DNA from: Zea mays
Lineage: Eukaryota > Streptophyta > Magnoliopsida > Poales > Poaceae
Reading direction: 5' to 3'
DNA: 64,000 bases
NCBI RefSeq assembly: GCF_902167145.1
Contig: NC_050096.1
Location: 82,766,683 to 82,830,682, forward strand
The position numbers and the translations under genes were made by a program. The number at the start of each line of letters is the position of its first letter. The stretch's first letter is position 1. The notes beneath the pieces are model-generated. The model was given only the letters and a program-made list of their open reading frames with translations, was not told the DNA's origin and did not search any database. Below are positions 9,086 to 20,045 of this stretch, one piece after another.

Positions 9086-11211
9086 ATTTTTCCCCGTCTT
9101 TTGTTACGGTTAGTGCTCTTTGCTGTTGACCCCCTTGTGTCTGTTATCCAAGCTACGATTTCTCCCCCAAATTTAAGGTTTAGGGTTTATGTTAAAAAGG
9201 AAAAAGGAAGGAAACCAAGGGAAAAACCCTCACTGTTGTTGTTCGATTTAATCCCTGGTTCTTGTACTTCAAGCCTTGAATTTGTTTGGTTTCTCCCCCA
9301 AATTTGAAGTTCAGGATTAATGTTATAGCAGAGGAAAAAGTAAGGAAAGCAAGACAAAAAAATCCCCCCTGTTACTTGGTGTTTAGGAAAAAAACCTCAC
9401 TGTTACTTGTTGTTCGATTTAATCCCTGGTTCTTGTACCTCAAGCCTTGAATTTGTTTGATTTCTCCCCCAAATTTGAGGTTCGGGGTTAATGTTACAGG
9501 AAAAAGTAAGGAAAGCAAGACAAAAAAATCCTCCATGTTACTTGGTGTTTGATTTAATCCCTGGTTCTTGCAGTTCAAACCTTGAATCTGTTCGTCTTAT
9601 TTTGTGTCCTCCTTTTCCTTTTTTGGTCCCCGGCACATGCTTCACATGATCTGTTACAAATTCGTGGTTGGCCAATCCGTTGTTCTCCACATATATTTTA
9701 TAAAACTTCTTTACCTTGAAGAGTTCTTTTCTGTCCTATTTTGTTTGGTTTTACCCACACTGGTTTCGGTTCCCTGCTTTTCCTCGGTTCCTGTTTTCAA
9801 TCCCACTCGATTATGCCCAACTTAGTTTGAATTCACGGTTGTTTTCAATATGGTAAGGAAATGTTTGCTACTTACTAGATTGCAGCCACATTTTCGTCCA
9901 CATGCTCTCGCTTCGAGATTTTGATCATTTTTCCACGGTTTCAATACGGTAAGGAAATGTTTGCTACTTATTCCCTGTTGTCCATTATCCAAAGTATGGT
10001 TTCTAGGCCAAATTTAAGGATTAGTGTTTATATTATAGAAAAGGACATAGGAAAGAAATGAGTAAAAAAGAAGGAAACGAATCCTTTTAGTTACTTGCTG
10101 TTCGATTTACTACCATGTCCTTCTATTCCACATCTAGGATATGTTGTCCTTTTTTTTCCACAGCCCCCTCGCATATGTCTCACCACATTTTCTACAAATT
10201 TGGGTTTAGGGTTTATGGTACAGAAAAGGTATGTTTTTTTACACCATCAAGTTTTTGATTCTTTGTCACTTTAAATTGCTATTGATGTGTAAAAAAGAGT
10301 TGCTTATATGTTCTACATAAATTGCTAGAATCCTTTGTGGCTACAAAAGAATTGAATCAATTGATTATATGTTCGTTGATGAGGTAAACTAAAATTAGTT
10401 TTAAGCTGCTTCCATTCGCACTAGTTGTCCGCTATATGGCGCGTAGTGATTTTATAGTTACCTTTCTTGAACTGAGTTTAAATGCTTCGGTCTTATAGGT
10501 ACTGTTTGTTTCTGGTCTTTTATCGAAGCACGTGGAGTGATACCTCTGCACCTCAGTGGCTTTATCGGCGAGGCTTTGTTGCTGAGGTAATTAGCATTAT
10601 TTTTTATCTACTTTCCTTCGTGATGATTGTTCACTAATAGACTAATGTTTGATGTCATGTTTGGCCCTAGGATTCTTACCAGTGCGTCTATGTGTTCCAC
10701 CAACAATCTAATTAGCACATACTTAAATCTACCATCTATCCATGCATTGGATATACTGCATTATGCACGCTTGCTAGTTTAAAGTGTGATTTCATGCACA
10801 GAACACGGTATAGAGCTTTTTATTTAAAAATATTTGTAACTTTAACAAATCAACTCTTAGATATACAACCTAATGAAATATATTCAATAGGCTCGATGCG
10901 TTCTAGCATATTCCGATGTGCCACACAGTGCAAAGGTAAATTCACTGTACTTACATGCTTAACTTCTATATATACTAATGAAGATAGATATTTGTATACT
11001 ATTAATGCCTCTACAACAAATGGTAAAAACATGTTTTTCCAAGTTAAGCACATACAAATTCCTCGGTACAAAAGTGCTCTCCCACTTTGGACTACCATAG
11101 TAAGATAGCAATGTTTATCTTATCGTTCACAAGTCGTCCACAAAGACATGGATCAGCTGACCAATCTTGAACTACCATCGCCTCCAGAAAAATAAGTGTT
11201 ACAAGATATTA
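9086..11211. other. AT-rich DNA with dispersed repeats, no supportable gene
   Basis: Roughly 2.1 kb contain a decayed repeat array (9150-9600, related strings to about 10250) and one exon-like segment. The latter (about 10500-10588) is preceded by an AG acceptor (CTTATAG) and followed by a GTAATT donor, and is open in two of the three frames. I do not recognise either translation. The style (intron-like DNA, occasional exon-like islands) fits a gene-fragment-carrying transposon or an old gene remnant. The Grande-like element inserted at its right end. Confidence 0.4.
9150..9600 (+). repeat. Imperfect tandem/dispersed repeat array
   Basis: The string GATTTAATCCCTGGTTCTTG recurs near 9245, 9416 and 9551, each time with a CCCCCAAATTTGAAG-like block and an AGGAAAAAGTAAGGAAAGCA block between copies. 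Spacing is uneven (about 171 and 134 bp). A more degenerate copy lies near 9985-10110. Confidence 0.75.
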
Positions 11212-11216
11212 CTTAG

Positions 11217-11841
11217 TGTTGGGGACTTGTTCTCAAATGCTATGAGTCAAGAACAAGGCAACATAGAAAAATGTTAATCGGTAAAGTCCTTCGTCCTTCG
11301 AAGCATTATTCCTCTCGGGATATAATGGATTTCGGACGAAGGTTATGAAGGGCATGCCTTCATAAATATATTATATAATGACGAAGGATGAATTATAAGA
11401 AATATAATGAACAACATAAACAATTATGTTAAACAGAAATAATCATTGGATTACAAATGTACCTTCAACTTGAAGGAAAGTACAAGCGTGACGCAAAAGT
11501 GAATGCCAAATCAGCCTCCCCAGTACGGGGGTACTGTTCACCTATTTATAGGCACAGGTCACATCCTATGCAAAATTACATTCATGCCCTTTACATTTGA
11601 TAATAATTCTATTGTAATCTATCGAGGTCTGAATAGCCTTTTCATCTTCAAGTCGGTTTCATTTTGTTGCTATCATGCCAAAGCTTTCCTGCTCACACCT
11701 TCGGCGCTGTATCAACCTTCGTATTATTTTGGTCTGCTGTGATACCGACTTGAGTCCGAAGATACCTGTTCACACATTAAACTCCAGAAATACTGTTAAA
11801 TCCTGTTTTTGAGGACCTTCGTAAGCCGAAGGCCCCCAACA
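11217..11841 (-). repeat. 3' LTR of the Grande-like element
   Basis: This is a 625-bp LTR, TGTTGGGGACTTG to GGCCCCCAACA, rich in CGAAGG motifs. On the minus strand a TATA box (TATAAATAG) lies at 11542-11550. Confidence 0.95.
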
Positions 11842-11997
11842 GTAGCCCCTCACAATATTAATTTGTTTAAAACAATAAATTAAGATTGCGATATGGACGA
11901 AGGCTTTACGCCGAAGGTCCGAAAAAACACCTTCCCTTTGCTAGAATAGCAACATTCACTGACAAGCGGGGTCTTTCAATTTTCAACGCACTGGGCG

Positions 11998-12005
11998 TAT
12001 AAATA
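11998..12005 (+). promoter_or_regulatory. TATA box of the antisense gene
   Basis: TATAAATA on the plus strand lies in the internal region, outside the LTR, about 150 bp upstream of the antisense ATG at 12148. Its position and strand suggest the antisense gene has its own promoter rather than using the LTR. Confidence 0.55.
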
Positions 12006-12147
12006 CGGTCATACCGCAAACTCATTTGGCACGCTTTCTTGTCAACTGCTCTCGCTCACTCAATTTTTAGCTTTTGTGCACTAAGAATTTCTGAGCTTTT
12101 AGTTTTGAAGCTTCGGCTTTGAAAACAGTTTTTTAGTGTTTCCGAAG

Positions 12148-15100
12148 ATGTCTGGAGATAAGAAGGCTGCTGCTGAGACGAAGCTGAGTCTTGACGAAGA
12201 GAAAAACTTGGGGTTTCTTATAGCGATGTCGAAGACCAATACGGAAAAAATCACCAAGGAGATTTTAGAAGGTTTGTCTGAGGATACTGGTGACAGCGAC
12301 AGTTATGATGTGGACAGCGGTGGTGAAGACTCCGAAGATCGTCCCTGGCGACCAAGCCACTCAGTTTATGGTAAATCAACTATCAAAGAGAATCATCTTG
12401 TCAACATGAGAGGGAGGTATTTCCGGGATTTGTCCATTGTGAGGGCCGACGAAGGGGAGAAGACTTGTCCACACCCTGAAGAGAATGAAGTCGTAGTGTA
12501 CCGAAGCTTTTTGAAAGCTGGGCTGCGATTTCCCTTGAGCAACTTCGTCGTGGAGGTGTTGAAAATCTTCGAAGTCTATCTTCACCAACTTACCCCCGAG
12601 GCAATTATAAGGCTGAATATCTTCGTGTGGGCCGTGAGAAGCCAAGGTCTGAAGCCTGATGCAAAAAGCTTCTGCAATATACACGAATTATCCTACGAAA
12701 CAAAACCTTGGGGTAAGGAACAGTATCATAATAATTTTGGCTGCTACAGTTTCGTTTCTCGCTCCGGGTCAAGCTGTCCCGTGCCAACCTTTCGGAAGAG
12801 ATGGCCCGGCGACTGGATGACAGAATGGTTTTATGTGAAGAATGACCTGTCAGTACGAGAAGATATCAAAGGTATAATTATGCGCCCTATTTGGCAAAGC
12901 TTCGGCCTTCGGAGGCCGAAGGTTGAAATGAATGCAGCTGCTGAAGAATGCCAGAGGGCCTTCGGCGTTATCTGTTCTTTTATTGGAACGAGAGATTTAG
13001 TACAAGAGCATATTGCCTTCCGGGTATGGCCGCTCGCGGAGAAATGGGAAATGCCGCAAGAAATCATAAAAGAGGCCGACGAAGGTGGACTTGTCAGACT
13101 GAAGTACACCTTCAAGTTCGGAGATAAATTCGTTGAGCCAGATGATGACTGGTTAAAAAGCATTGAAAATTTAAGTGATGAGCTGCTTGGGGCTTATTCG
13201 AAGGCCGAAGATACTGCGATGTCAGCAGCCTTCGGAGGCCGAAAAAAGAAGAGGCTGAATCGGGTATTTGATGCAATTGGGTTTGTCTACCCTAACTATT
13301 GCTATCCCATTCGAAGGCAGAAGAGAAAAAACACAACCTCTGCAAAAGAAGAAGCTGAAACTGCTCCTAGCGAGCCAGAACCGAAAAGAAAGAAGATAAA
13401 GGTCCTCACACATCGGCCGCGTTATATTGAACCAGCTTCGGTGCCTGAGTTTACCGGGAAAACTTCTTCGGCCACCGAGGCTAAAAGGCCAACCAAACCA
13501 ACCTTGCTGCCAGTAGTTGCAGAAATGGCCGAAACGCCAAAAAGGATAGAATTGGAAGAACCGAAGATTTTGCTACCAGAAACCGAAAAAATGGCCGAAG
13601 CGCCGTCCACAGAAAAAATGGAAGAAGTGAAAAAACCATCTGAAGAAAAAGCACCAGAAGTTGTGAGCCCTGCACCAAATGTTGAGACAGTAAAAATCAA
13701 AAAGTGCCAGCAGTGACTCCGAAAAGAAAGAGAATGGCTAATGTGCTAGATGTACTGGAAACAATCAAATCTTCAAGCACACCTCCGAAGAAGGTTGCTG
13801 CCACTCCTGAAACAACAACTGAAATTTCTGATACAAAAGCTCCAGAGCAAGAAACTAAAGCCGAAGCTGGGGCCTCAGAGCCCGTAAAGATAAAATCCTT
13901 GGAAACTGAGGAAGAAAAAATAACAAAGCCAACTTTTGTTGAAGAAATCGGTGTCGTTGCCCCCGAAGCATCCTCCAAAATTCGTGATTATATTGTTTGT
14001 CATGCTTCGGGGAAAAAACTATCAGAAAAAGAAGAGCAAGAGGCCCGGCGCTACGCCCAAAAACTGAAGTATCCAAAGGGGGCGCTAATATTCAATGGTA
14101 GTGGAGAAGAAGACTTTTTGTATTGCCTCCCTGACAGCAAGGAGATTTCTGTCTACCGGGAGATGAGCAAGAGCTTCGGATTCCCAACTTTAGAAGACGG
14201 GCTCTCGGTGCTGTCGAAGAACGATCTGGCCGACAGCCTGGCCTATAATAGCTTAAAGGTGCGACAAATAGGATCCTTGTGTTTTTTGTTGAGACCAAAA
14301 TTTTTCGTTTGTGTAAATTTATTGATACACACATATTTCGCTTTGCAGGGTCTGATACTTAGCAATGCCCTCAGGGCACAGAAAGATGCTGAAGACGAAG
14401 GGTGTGCTATAGCCCTGAGCAACCTTCGTTCCGAAGTAATTGAACTGAGGAACGAAGGCCTGGAAAAAGATAAAATATTACACTCATTGATAAATAAAAT
14501 AAAAGAAGACGAAGCTTCTTTTAAGGGTCAAGCTGAAGCTCAGAAGCGCGAAATTGAAGATCTTCGGAAACAACTGGCCAGAGCCAAGGAAGAACGCATA
14601 CTTGAAGAAACAAGGCGAGAACTCAGCGACCAATGGGCAGATCACTTAGAAGTAACTGTTGAAGAGCTTCGTTCGTCCAAGAAAAGATGCTATAGCAAAT
14701 CTATAGAGTGTGTTAAGAAGTTAAAAGCTAGCTTCGCCAGGGTCGGCGCCTTCTCAAGCGAAGAAAATTTTACGAGAGGCAATCCCGAAGATCCCATCGA
14801 ATGGATCGACCACGAAGCTGAGGCCTTCGAAGAAATTTTAAATAGCCGTGGAGATATATGTGCTTTCTCTGGTGCCAGAGGAATTGCCACCATTTTAGAG
14901 AAGAAGGGCTGCGGACATGTAAAAATTTTAGCACAATCCGAAGCTGCTTTATCCTTTGAAGATGCAAAAGATCCTTCGGCCGAAGCTAGCATGATCGGTG
15001 GAAAATTTTTCACCGATATCTGGGATAATGGCGGCCGAGAAATGGCCGGAGAAATTATTCAAAAAAGTGAAAAGGGCATTCACGATGCTAGAGAAGTGGC

Positions 15101-15371
15101 TGAGGCTGCTGAAAAGAGCGCAGAGCCCGAAGGTCAATTAGGTAGTAACTAATAGTTTTTATTGTGTTGTAATTTTTGGTTTTAAGCTTCGTTTGCCATT
15201 TGTAATAGCAGTGTAGCCGTATCCTGTCCTTCTTCAGATCCTGCTGAAGCGTCTCCGGGCCCTCAGCCGAAAGGGGACGACGAAATTAAAAAGATGGCTG
15301 AAGCCATTATGGACGAAGTCGTCAATCGGCTCCTGAATGAGGCTGCAGAAGTTGTTCTGAGAGAAGATTAA
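12148..15371 (+). CDS. Antisense 'putative gypsy type transposon' protein gene, one frameshift
   Basis: The gene starts MSGDKKAAAETKLSLDEEKN. The N-terminal half (about residues 70-280, including FFxDLS-like, CNIHELSY and FxxRWPGDWMTEWFYV segments) matches the PF04195-type domain found antisense in Tat-lineage Gypsy elements (gene23 of Grande). A Pro/Lys/Glu-rich linker and a C-terminal coiled coil follow. The frame changes near 13702 (one base lost, or two gained), so this copy is probably broken. Two introns fit GT-AG rules and phase: 14259-14348 (90 bp, open in frame) and 15142-15237 (96 bp). After the second, a final exon ends EVVLRED and TAA at 15369-15371. The ATG at 12148 was chosen over an upstream GTG in the same frame. 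The function of these proteins is not established. Confidence 0.75.
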
Positions 15372-16346
15372 ATACTATTGTAAATTAAACTTCTGAAATG
15401 TAATATATTGTAACATTTTGTAATGTTGAATGTAATATACCCGTTTTTATTGCTCAACTCTTTACGATGCATGAAACTTTACACGTACCGCTTTTGAGTC
15501 TTTGACGAAAAAACACCTTCCCTTCTTTTCATGCTTCGTCAAGAGGAATTTTTCTTTGTCACAACAATATCCAATGTTCTAATAAATAATATCCAGGCTT
15601 CGTGAAGATACTTTCCGAAGCTGTACTTCCGAAGATCAATAATGTATCTCCTTGTGACATTATGATTTTTCCCTTTTTTCAAAACGTTCTTCTGTAGATT
15701 AATATGATGTCCACCTCTTGTGCCATATGCAACATGATGTATGATGCTTATGCTATGCGAAATGATGCGATGATGTTATGCTGTGTAAGATGGTGTTTAT
15801 TCCGAAGATACACACATTCCTGCGACAAAACACAATCTTTTGAATCAGCATTGTCTTTTTACTATAAGCCTCCCTTAGGAGCTTCTTCGCCTTTTACTTC
15901 GGCGGAATCAACGTTTATTTTTCGCTGTAAGCCTCCCTTAGGAGCTTCTTCGCCTTTTACTTTCAGCGGTATTCGCGTTGACTTTTCGCGCTTCGCCTTT
16001 TACTTAGGCGGTATCAGCGTTGACTTTTCGCTGTATGCTCTGCATTCCCTTTGGAACGACTTTGGAGCAGAAAACTTACACTGCGCTCCCTTTGGAACGA
16101 CTTTTTTGTGACTTCGACAAACTTACTCTGCGTTCTTTTAGAACGACTTTTTGTTGCTTCGAAGAATTTTCGATAGTTCGAAGGTCCTCTTTGTTATCAC
16201 AAGTCTTTCAACAATTTAATCCTGTGAAAAAAAATATATTTTCCTTGTGGGAATCAACGAAACTATTTACATGAAACCTGAACAATGTCCTTTATTACAG
16301 AAAATAAAACTGAATGAAAAAGATTGCTATTAAGGTAGGATATTTG
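15372..16346. other. Non-coding interval between antisense gene and gag
   Basis: The first ~100 bp (TGTAATATATTGTAAC-like) look like the 3' UTR of the antisense gene. The remainder is the CTTCG-rich repeat tract (15864-16150) and AT-rich DNA. In a full-length element pol would be expected on the minus strand left of gag; none is detectable. Confidence 0.6.
15864..16150 (+). repeat. Minisatellite-like repeats in the Grande-like element
   Basis: TAAGCCTCCCTTAGGAGCTT starts at 15864 and 15928 (64-bp period), with a partial third copy from about 15991 (CTTCGCCTTTTACTT). A second repeat family follows at 16046-16150, based on CCCTTTGGAACGACTTT with about 50-bp spacing. Confidence 0.85.
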
Positions 16347-17864
16347 TCAATAGATGTGCTTTGACTCTGGCACAGTGCTGTTGACTGTGCGAGCTTCGGA
16401 CTGTTCTCTGAAATCCCTTTGATGTGGAGCATATTGGCTCCCTTCTGGCTGCTGACCTTGTTGCAGCGGTGGTGGAGGCTGAGGTTGTTGCCAGGAAGCC
16501 TGAGGTTGACTCGCCGAAGCAACAGAAACTGCAGGGTGATTGCCTACATACTCTGGGATGTAAGGCGAATGATACAAAGCAGTGTGCATGACCTGCTTCG
16601 GCTGAGCCTGTTGTGCTGCCGCTTCGGCTATTTCTTTTTGCTTCTGGATGGTAACATGGCACATCCTGGTGGTATGACCTTTGTTCTCACCACAGAATAA
16701 GCAAAAGATTCTTCTCGGTTGATCGCCAAATCTTCCTCCGAAGCCCCTGGCGCCTCTGCCTCTTGGAGCTGGTGGTCGGAAGGAGCCTTGCTGTTGCCCC
16801 GAAGCCTGTGAGGAACATTGTGGCCTTTGCTGTTGGCTCCCTCTATCATCATTTTGTGTAGAGTTATGAATTGATCTAACATGCCTCGGGTAGAACCTCC
16901 CTCCGAAGCCCCTGGTCATTTCAGAAAACCTGAAAGCCTCCTCCCTTCTTTGGCGAAAATCATTATCGGCCCGAATGTACTCGTCCATCTTCTGGAGCAG
17001 CTTCTCCAAAGTTTGAGGAGGCTTCCTAGCGAAGTACTGAGCTGACGGTCCTGGCCGAAGCCCCTTGATCATGGCCTCAATGACAATTTCATTGGGCACT
17101 GTTGGTGCCTGTGCTTTCAAACGCAAGAACCTTCGGACATACGCCTGAAGGTATTCTTCGTGATCCTGTGTGCACTGGAACAGAGCTTGAGCAGTAACTG
17201 GCTTCGTCTGAAACCCTTGGAAGCTAGTTAACAACAAGTCCTTCAGCTTCTGCCATGAAGTGATCGTTCCTGGTCGAAGGGAGGAATACCAGGTTTGAGC
17301 GACACTCCTGACAGCCATAACAAAAGATTTGGCCATGACTGCAGCATTGCCACCATACGAAGATACTGTTGCTTCGTAGCTCATTAAAAATTGCTTCGGG
17401 TCTGAGTGGCCATCGAATACGGGAAGCTGAGGCGGCTTGTAGGACGGAGGCCAAGGTGTAGCCTGCAGCTCAGCGGACAGAGGAGAAGCATCGTCAAAAA
17501 CAAAACTCCCATGATGGAAATTGTCATACCAGTCATCTTCGTTGGGAAAACCCTCCTGATGAAGGTCTTGGTGCTGAGGCCTTCGGTGTTGTTCATCCTG
17601 AGCAAGATGACGAACTTCTTCAGAGGCTTCGTCTATCTGCCTCTGCAGTTCAGCTAGCCTGGCCATCTTTTCTTTCTTCCTCTGTACTTGTTGATGAAGC
17701 ATCTCCATATTTCTGATTTCTTGATCTATCTCGTCCTCTGGTGGTGTCGGGCTAACAGCCTTCCTTTTCTGGCTTCGGGCCTCCCGAAGGGAGACTGTCT
17801 CCTGATTGTGGTCCAGCGGTTGCAGAGCTGCGGCCGCAGTTGCTGAAGCTTTCTTCGGCGCCAT
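16347..17864 (-). CDS. gag: Gag polyprotein of the Grande-like element
   Basis: This is an uninterrupted 505-residue ORF. A basic, coiled-coil N-terminus (residues 1-110) precedes the retrotransposon gag core (about 145-310, with PVFDGHSDPKQFLMSYEAT and TWYSSLRPGTITSWQKLKD) and one CCHC zinc knuckle near residue 385 (CLFCGENKGHTTRMC). A Gln/Pro-rich C-terminus follows. Gag builds the virus-like particle and packages element RNA. The ATG lies 76 bp inside the 5' LTR, just after the primer-binding site. No pol follows, so particles would need reverse transcriptase and integrase from another element. The intact frame together with loss of pol suggests a gag-donating non-autonomous element. Confidence 0.9.
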   Translation of the reverse strand: MAPKKASATAAAALQPLDHNQETVSLREARSQKRKAVSPTPPEDEIDQEIRNMEMLHQQVQRKKEKMARLAELQRQIDEASEEVRHLAQDEQHRRPQHQDLHQEGFPNEDDWYDNFHHGSFVFDDASPLSAELQATPWPPSYKPPQLPVFDGHSDPKQFLMSYEATVSSYGGNAAVMAKSFVMAVRSVAQTWYSSLRPGTITSWQKLKDLLLTSFQGFQTKPVTAQALFQCTQDHEEYLQAYVRRFLRLKAQAPTVPNEIVIEAMIKGLRPGPSAQYFARKPPQTLEKLLQKMDEYIRADNDFRQRREEAFRFSEMTRGFGGRFYPRHVRSIHNSTQNDDRGSQQQRPQCSSQASGQQQGSFRPPAPRGRGARGFGGRFGDQPRRIFCLFCGENKGHTTRMCHVTIQKQKEIAEAAAQQAQPKQVMHTALYHSPYIPEYVGNHPAVSVASASQPQASWQQPQPPPPLQQGQQPEGSQYAPHQRDFREQSEARTVNSTVPESKHIY

Positions 17865-17923
17865 AACGAAGGTTTATGATCGCCGAAGGTGTTCAAAAAA
17901 CTCAAAGAGTGGAAGTGAGTTCA

Positions 17924-17940
17924 CCGGAGGTGGGCGCCAA
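17924..17940 (-). other. Primer-binding site of the Grande-like element
   Basis: Reading the minus strand inward from the 5' LTR gives TTGGCGCCCACCTCCGG, a TGGCGCC-type tRNA 3'-end complement. It fixes the element's orientation as minus. The tRNA species was not assigned. Confidence 0.75.
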
Positions 17941-18566
17941 TGTTGGGGACTTGTTCTCAAATGCTATGAGTCAAGAACAAGGCAACATAGAAAAATGTTA
18001 ATCGGTAAAGTCCTTCGTCCTTCGAAGCATTATTCCTCTCGGGATATAATGGATTTCGGACGAAGGTTATGAAGGGCATGCCTTCATAAATATATTATAT
18101 AATGACGAAGGATGAATTATAAGAAATATAATGAACAACATAAACAATTATGTTAAACAGAAATAATCATTGGATTACAAATGTACCTTCAACTTGAAGG
18201 AAAGTACAAGCGTGACGCAAAAGTGAATGCCAAATCAGCCCCCCCCAGTACGGGGGTACTGTTCACCTATTTATAGGCACAGGTCACAGCCTATGCAAAA
18301 TTACATTCATGCCCTTTACATTTGATAATAATTCTATTGTAATCTATCGAGGTCTGAATAGCCTTTTCATCTTCAAGTCGGTTTCATTTTGTTGCTATCA
18401 TGCCGAAGCTTTCCTGCTCACACCTTCGGCACTGTATCAACCTTCGTATTATTCTGGTCTGCTGTGATACCGACTTGAGTCCGAAGATACCTGTTCACAC
18501 ATTAAACTCCAGAAATACTGTTAAATCCTGTTTTTGAGGACCTTCGTAAGCCGAAGGCCCCCAACA
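17941..18566 (-). repeat. 5' LTR of the Grande-like element
   Basis: This 626-bp copy differs from the left LTR by about five substitutions and a C-run length change near 18240. Its minus-strand TATA box lies at 18267-18275. Confidence 0.95.
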
Positions 18567-18662
18567 CTTAGAAAATGAAAACAACGTCTACCCGTCAATT
18601 TCACAGCATCAACTTCTATTCAATACTAATACAATAACAATGCATACATGATGAAGCATACC

Positions 18663-20040
18663 TGTCGGGGACCGTAATTAGGGGCACCCCCAATGCTCCT
18701 TAACCTGGCTGGAAAACATCTTCAGAACAAACCATACACGACTGATAAAGTGCGGTTCAAGTCAAGGCCCCGTCTACCAAGGGACGCAACCTCATCCGAG
18801 CCCAACCACGGGCAAGGACAGTAGTCCCGGACGGATTCACGCCTCGCCCGAGGGCCTCCTCAGGCAGTGGGCGCACCCTCGGCTAGCCCAAAGCCCAGCT
18901 TGGGCAAACTTTGTCGTACAGCGACCTCGACCAGATCGCCCTACCAACCGACCGTATCGCATGCGCATTTAATGCGGGGATCGCCAGACACCTTATCCTG
19001 ACACGCGCGCCTCAGTCGGCAAGGTCGAAGTGACCGCAGTAACTTCGCCCCTTTACTGACCGTTCTGACAGGAAGACAGCGCTATTCACCCCATTCCGAC
19101 TGTTGTGCCAACCACCAGGGTAATACTAACGACAGCTGGTCTCGACCTCCCCCGAGTTCAGCCTCGGGCGCAACAAGGAGCTCCGCTTCGCCCGACCTCA
19201 GGCCTCGGCCTCAGGAGAAGGTCTCCGCCTTGCCCGACCCCAGGCCTCGGCCTCAGCCTCAGCCTCGGGAGGAGTCACATCCTCGCCCGACCTCGGCCTC
19301 AGCCTCAGGAGAAGTCTCCGCCTCGCCTGACCTCGGCCTCGGACCGACTATGCTACAGGGGATACATCATTACCCTACTGCTAGCTAGCCACCCCTTGCT
19401 ATGAGGGAACAAGACCGGAGTCACATCAAACCACTCCGATAGCAGGTAATGATGGTTCCCCGCGTGCGACCATGATGTCGATGGCTCTCAGCTCCTTACG
19501 GAAGCAAGGAAACGTCAGCAGGATCCACGCCGCACCGCCAGCTATGCTTCTACAGGGCTCAAGACACTTCTCCGACGGTCACGTTAGCGCATGTACAGGG
19601 CTCAAGGCACTTCTCCGCCAGCCACATTAGCACATAGCTACACCCCCATTGTACAGCTGGGCCACCTCCTTGTATCTATAAAAGGGGATGTCCAGGGCCT
19701 TCCTAAAGGGGGGGCAGAGAGAGACACGCAAAGACGCACACGACAAAATGAGGCACGCACGACGTAGAGACGGGAGACGAGCGGAGGCAAGCAGGGTAGG
19801 AGAGACGCGGTGGAGGCCAACTCAGACACCTCACCTCAAGACCGAACCCTCTCCCTCTCTCTCTCTCGCTCTCGCTCTCTCGCAACGCTTGTAACCCCTA
19901 CTACGAGCACCCTGGTGCAAGATAACATAGGCCTCATTTCCCCTCTTGTGTTCCATCTTGCATCAACCTATCTGGGCAGGGACACGCAGCGACAAATTCA
20001 CTGGTCGGTTGACGGTCCTCGCGGGTCCGAAACACCGACA
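18663..20040 (+). mobile_element. Solo Gypsy LTR
   Basis: A single LTR starts TGTCGGGGACCG and ends CACCGACA, flanked by the 5-bp duplication ATACC (18658-18662 and 20041-20045). It aligns to the interrupted 3' LTR at 2929-7825 and has the same TATA box context (19677-19685). No internal sequence adjoins either side, so the element was reduced by LTR-LTR recombination. A CCTCGGCCTCAGCCT-type GC-rich tract at 19150-19340 gives spurious long ORFs. Confidence 0.93.
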
Positions 20041-20045
20041 ATACC

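Larger units (their letters stand above)
11217..18566 (-). mobile_element. Grande-like Gypsy retrotransposon, pol-less, with antisense gene
   Basis: Near-identical LTRs (11217-11841 and 17941-18566, TGTTGG...CCAACA) are flanked by the 5-bp duplication CTTAG (11212-11216 and 18567-18571). Orientation is minus: inside the right LTR the minus strand reads TTGGCGCCCACCTCC (primer-binding site), and inside the left LTR it reads GTGAGGGGCTAC (polypurine tract). Gag is on the minus strand and a two-intron gene runs antisense on the plus strand. No protease, RT, RNase H or integrase sequence is visible, so this 7.35-kb copy is non-autonomous. About five substitutions separate the LTRs by eye, implying a recent insertion. 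The LTR sequence, its ~625-bp length and the antisense gene point to the Grande family. Confidence 0.85.
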
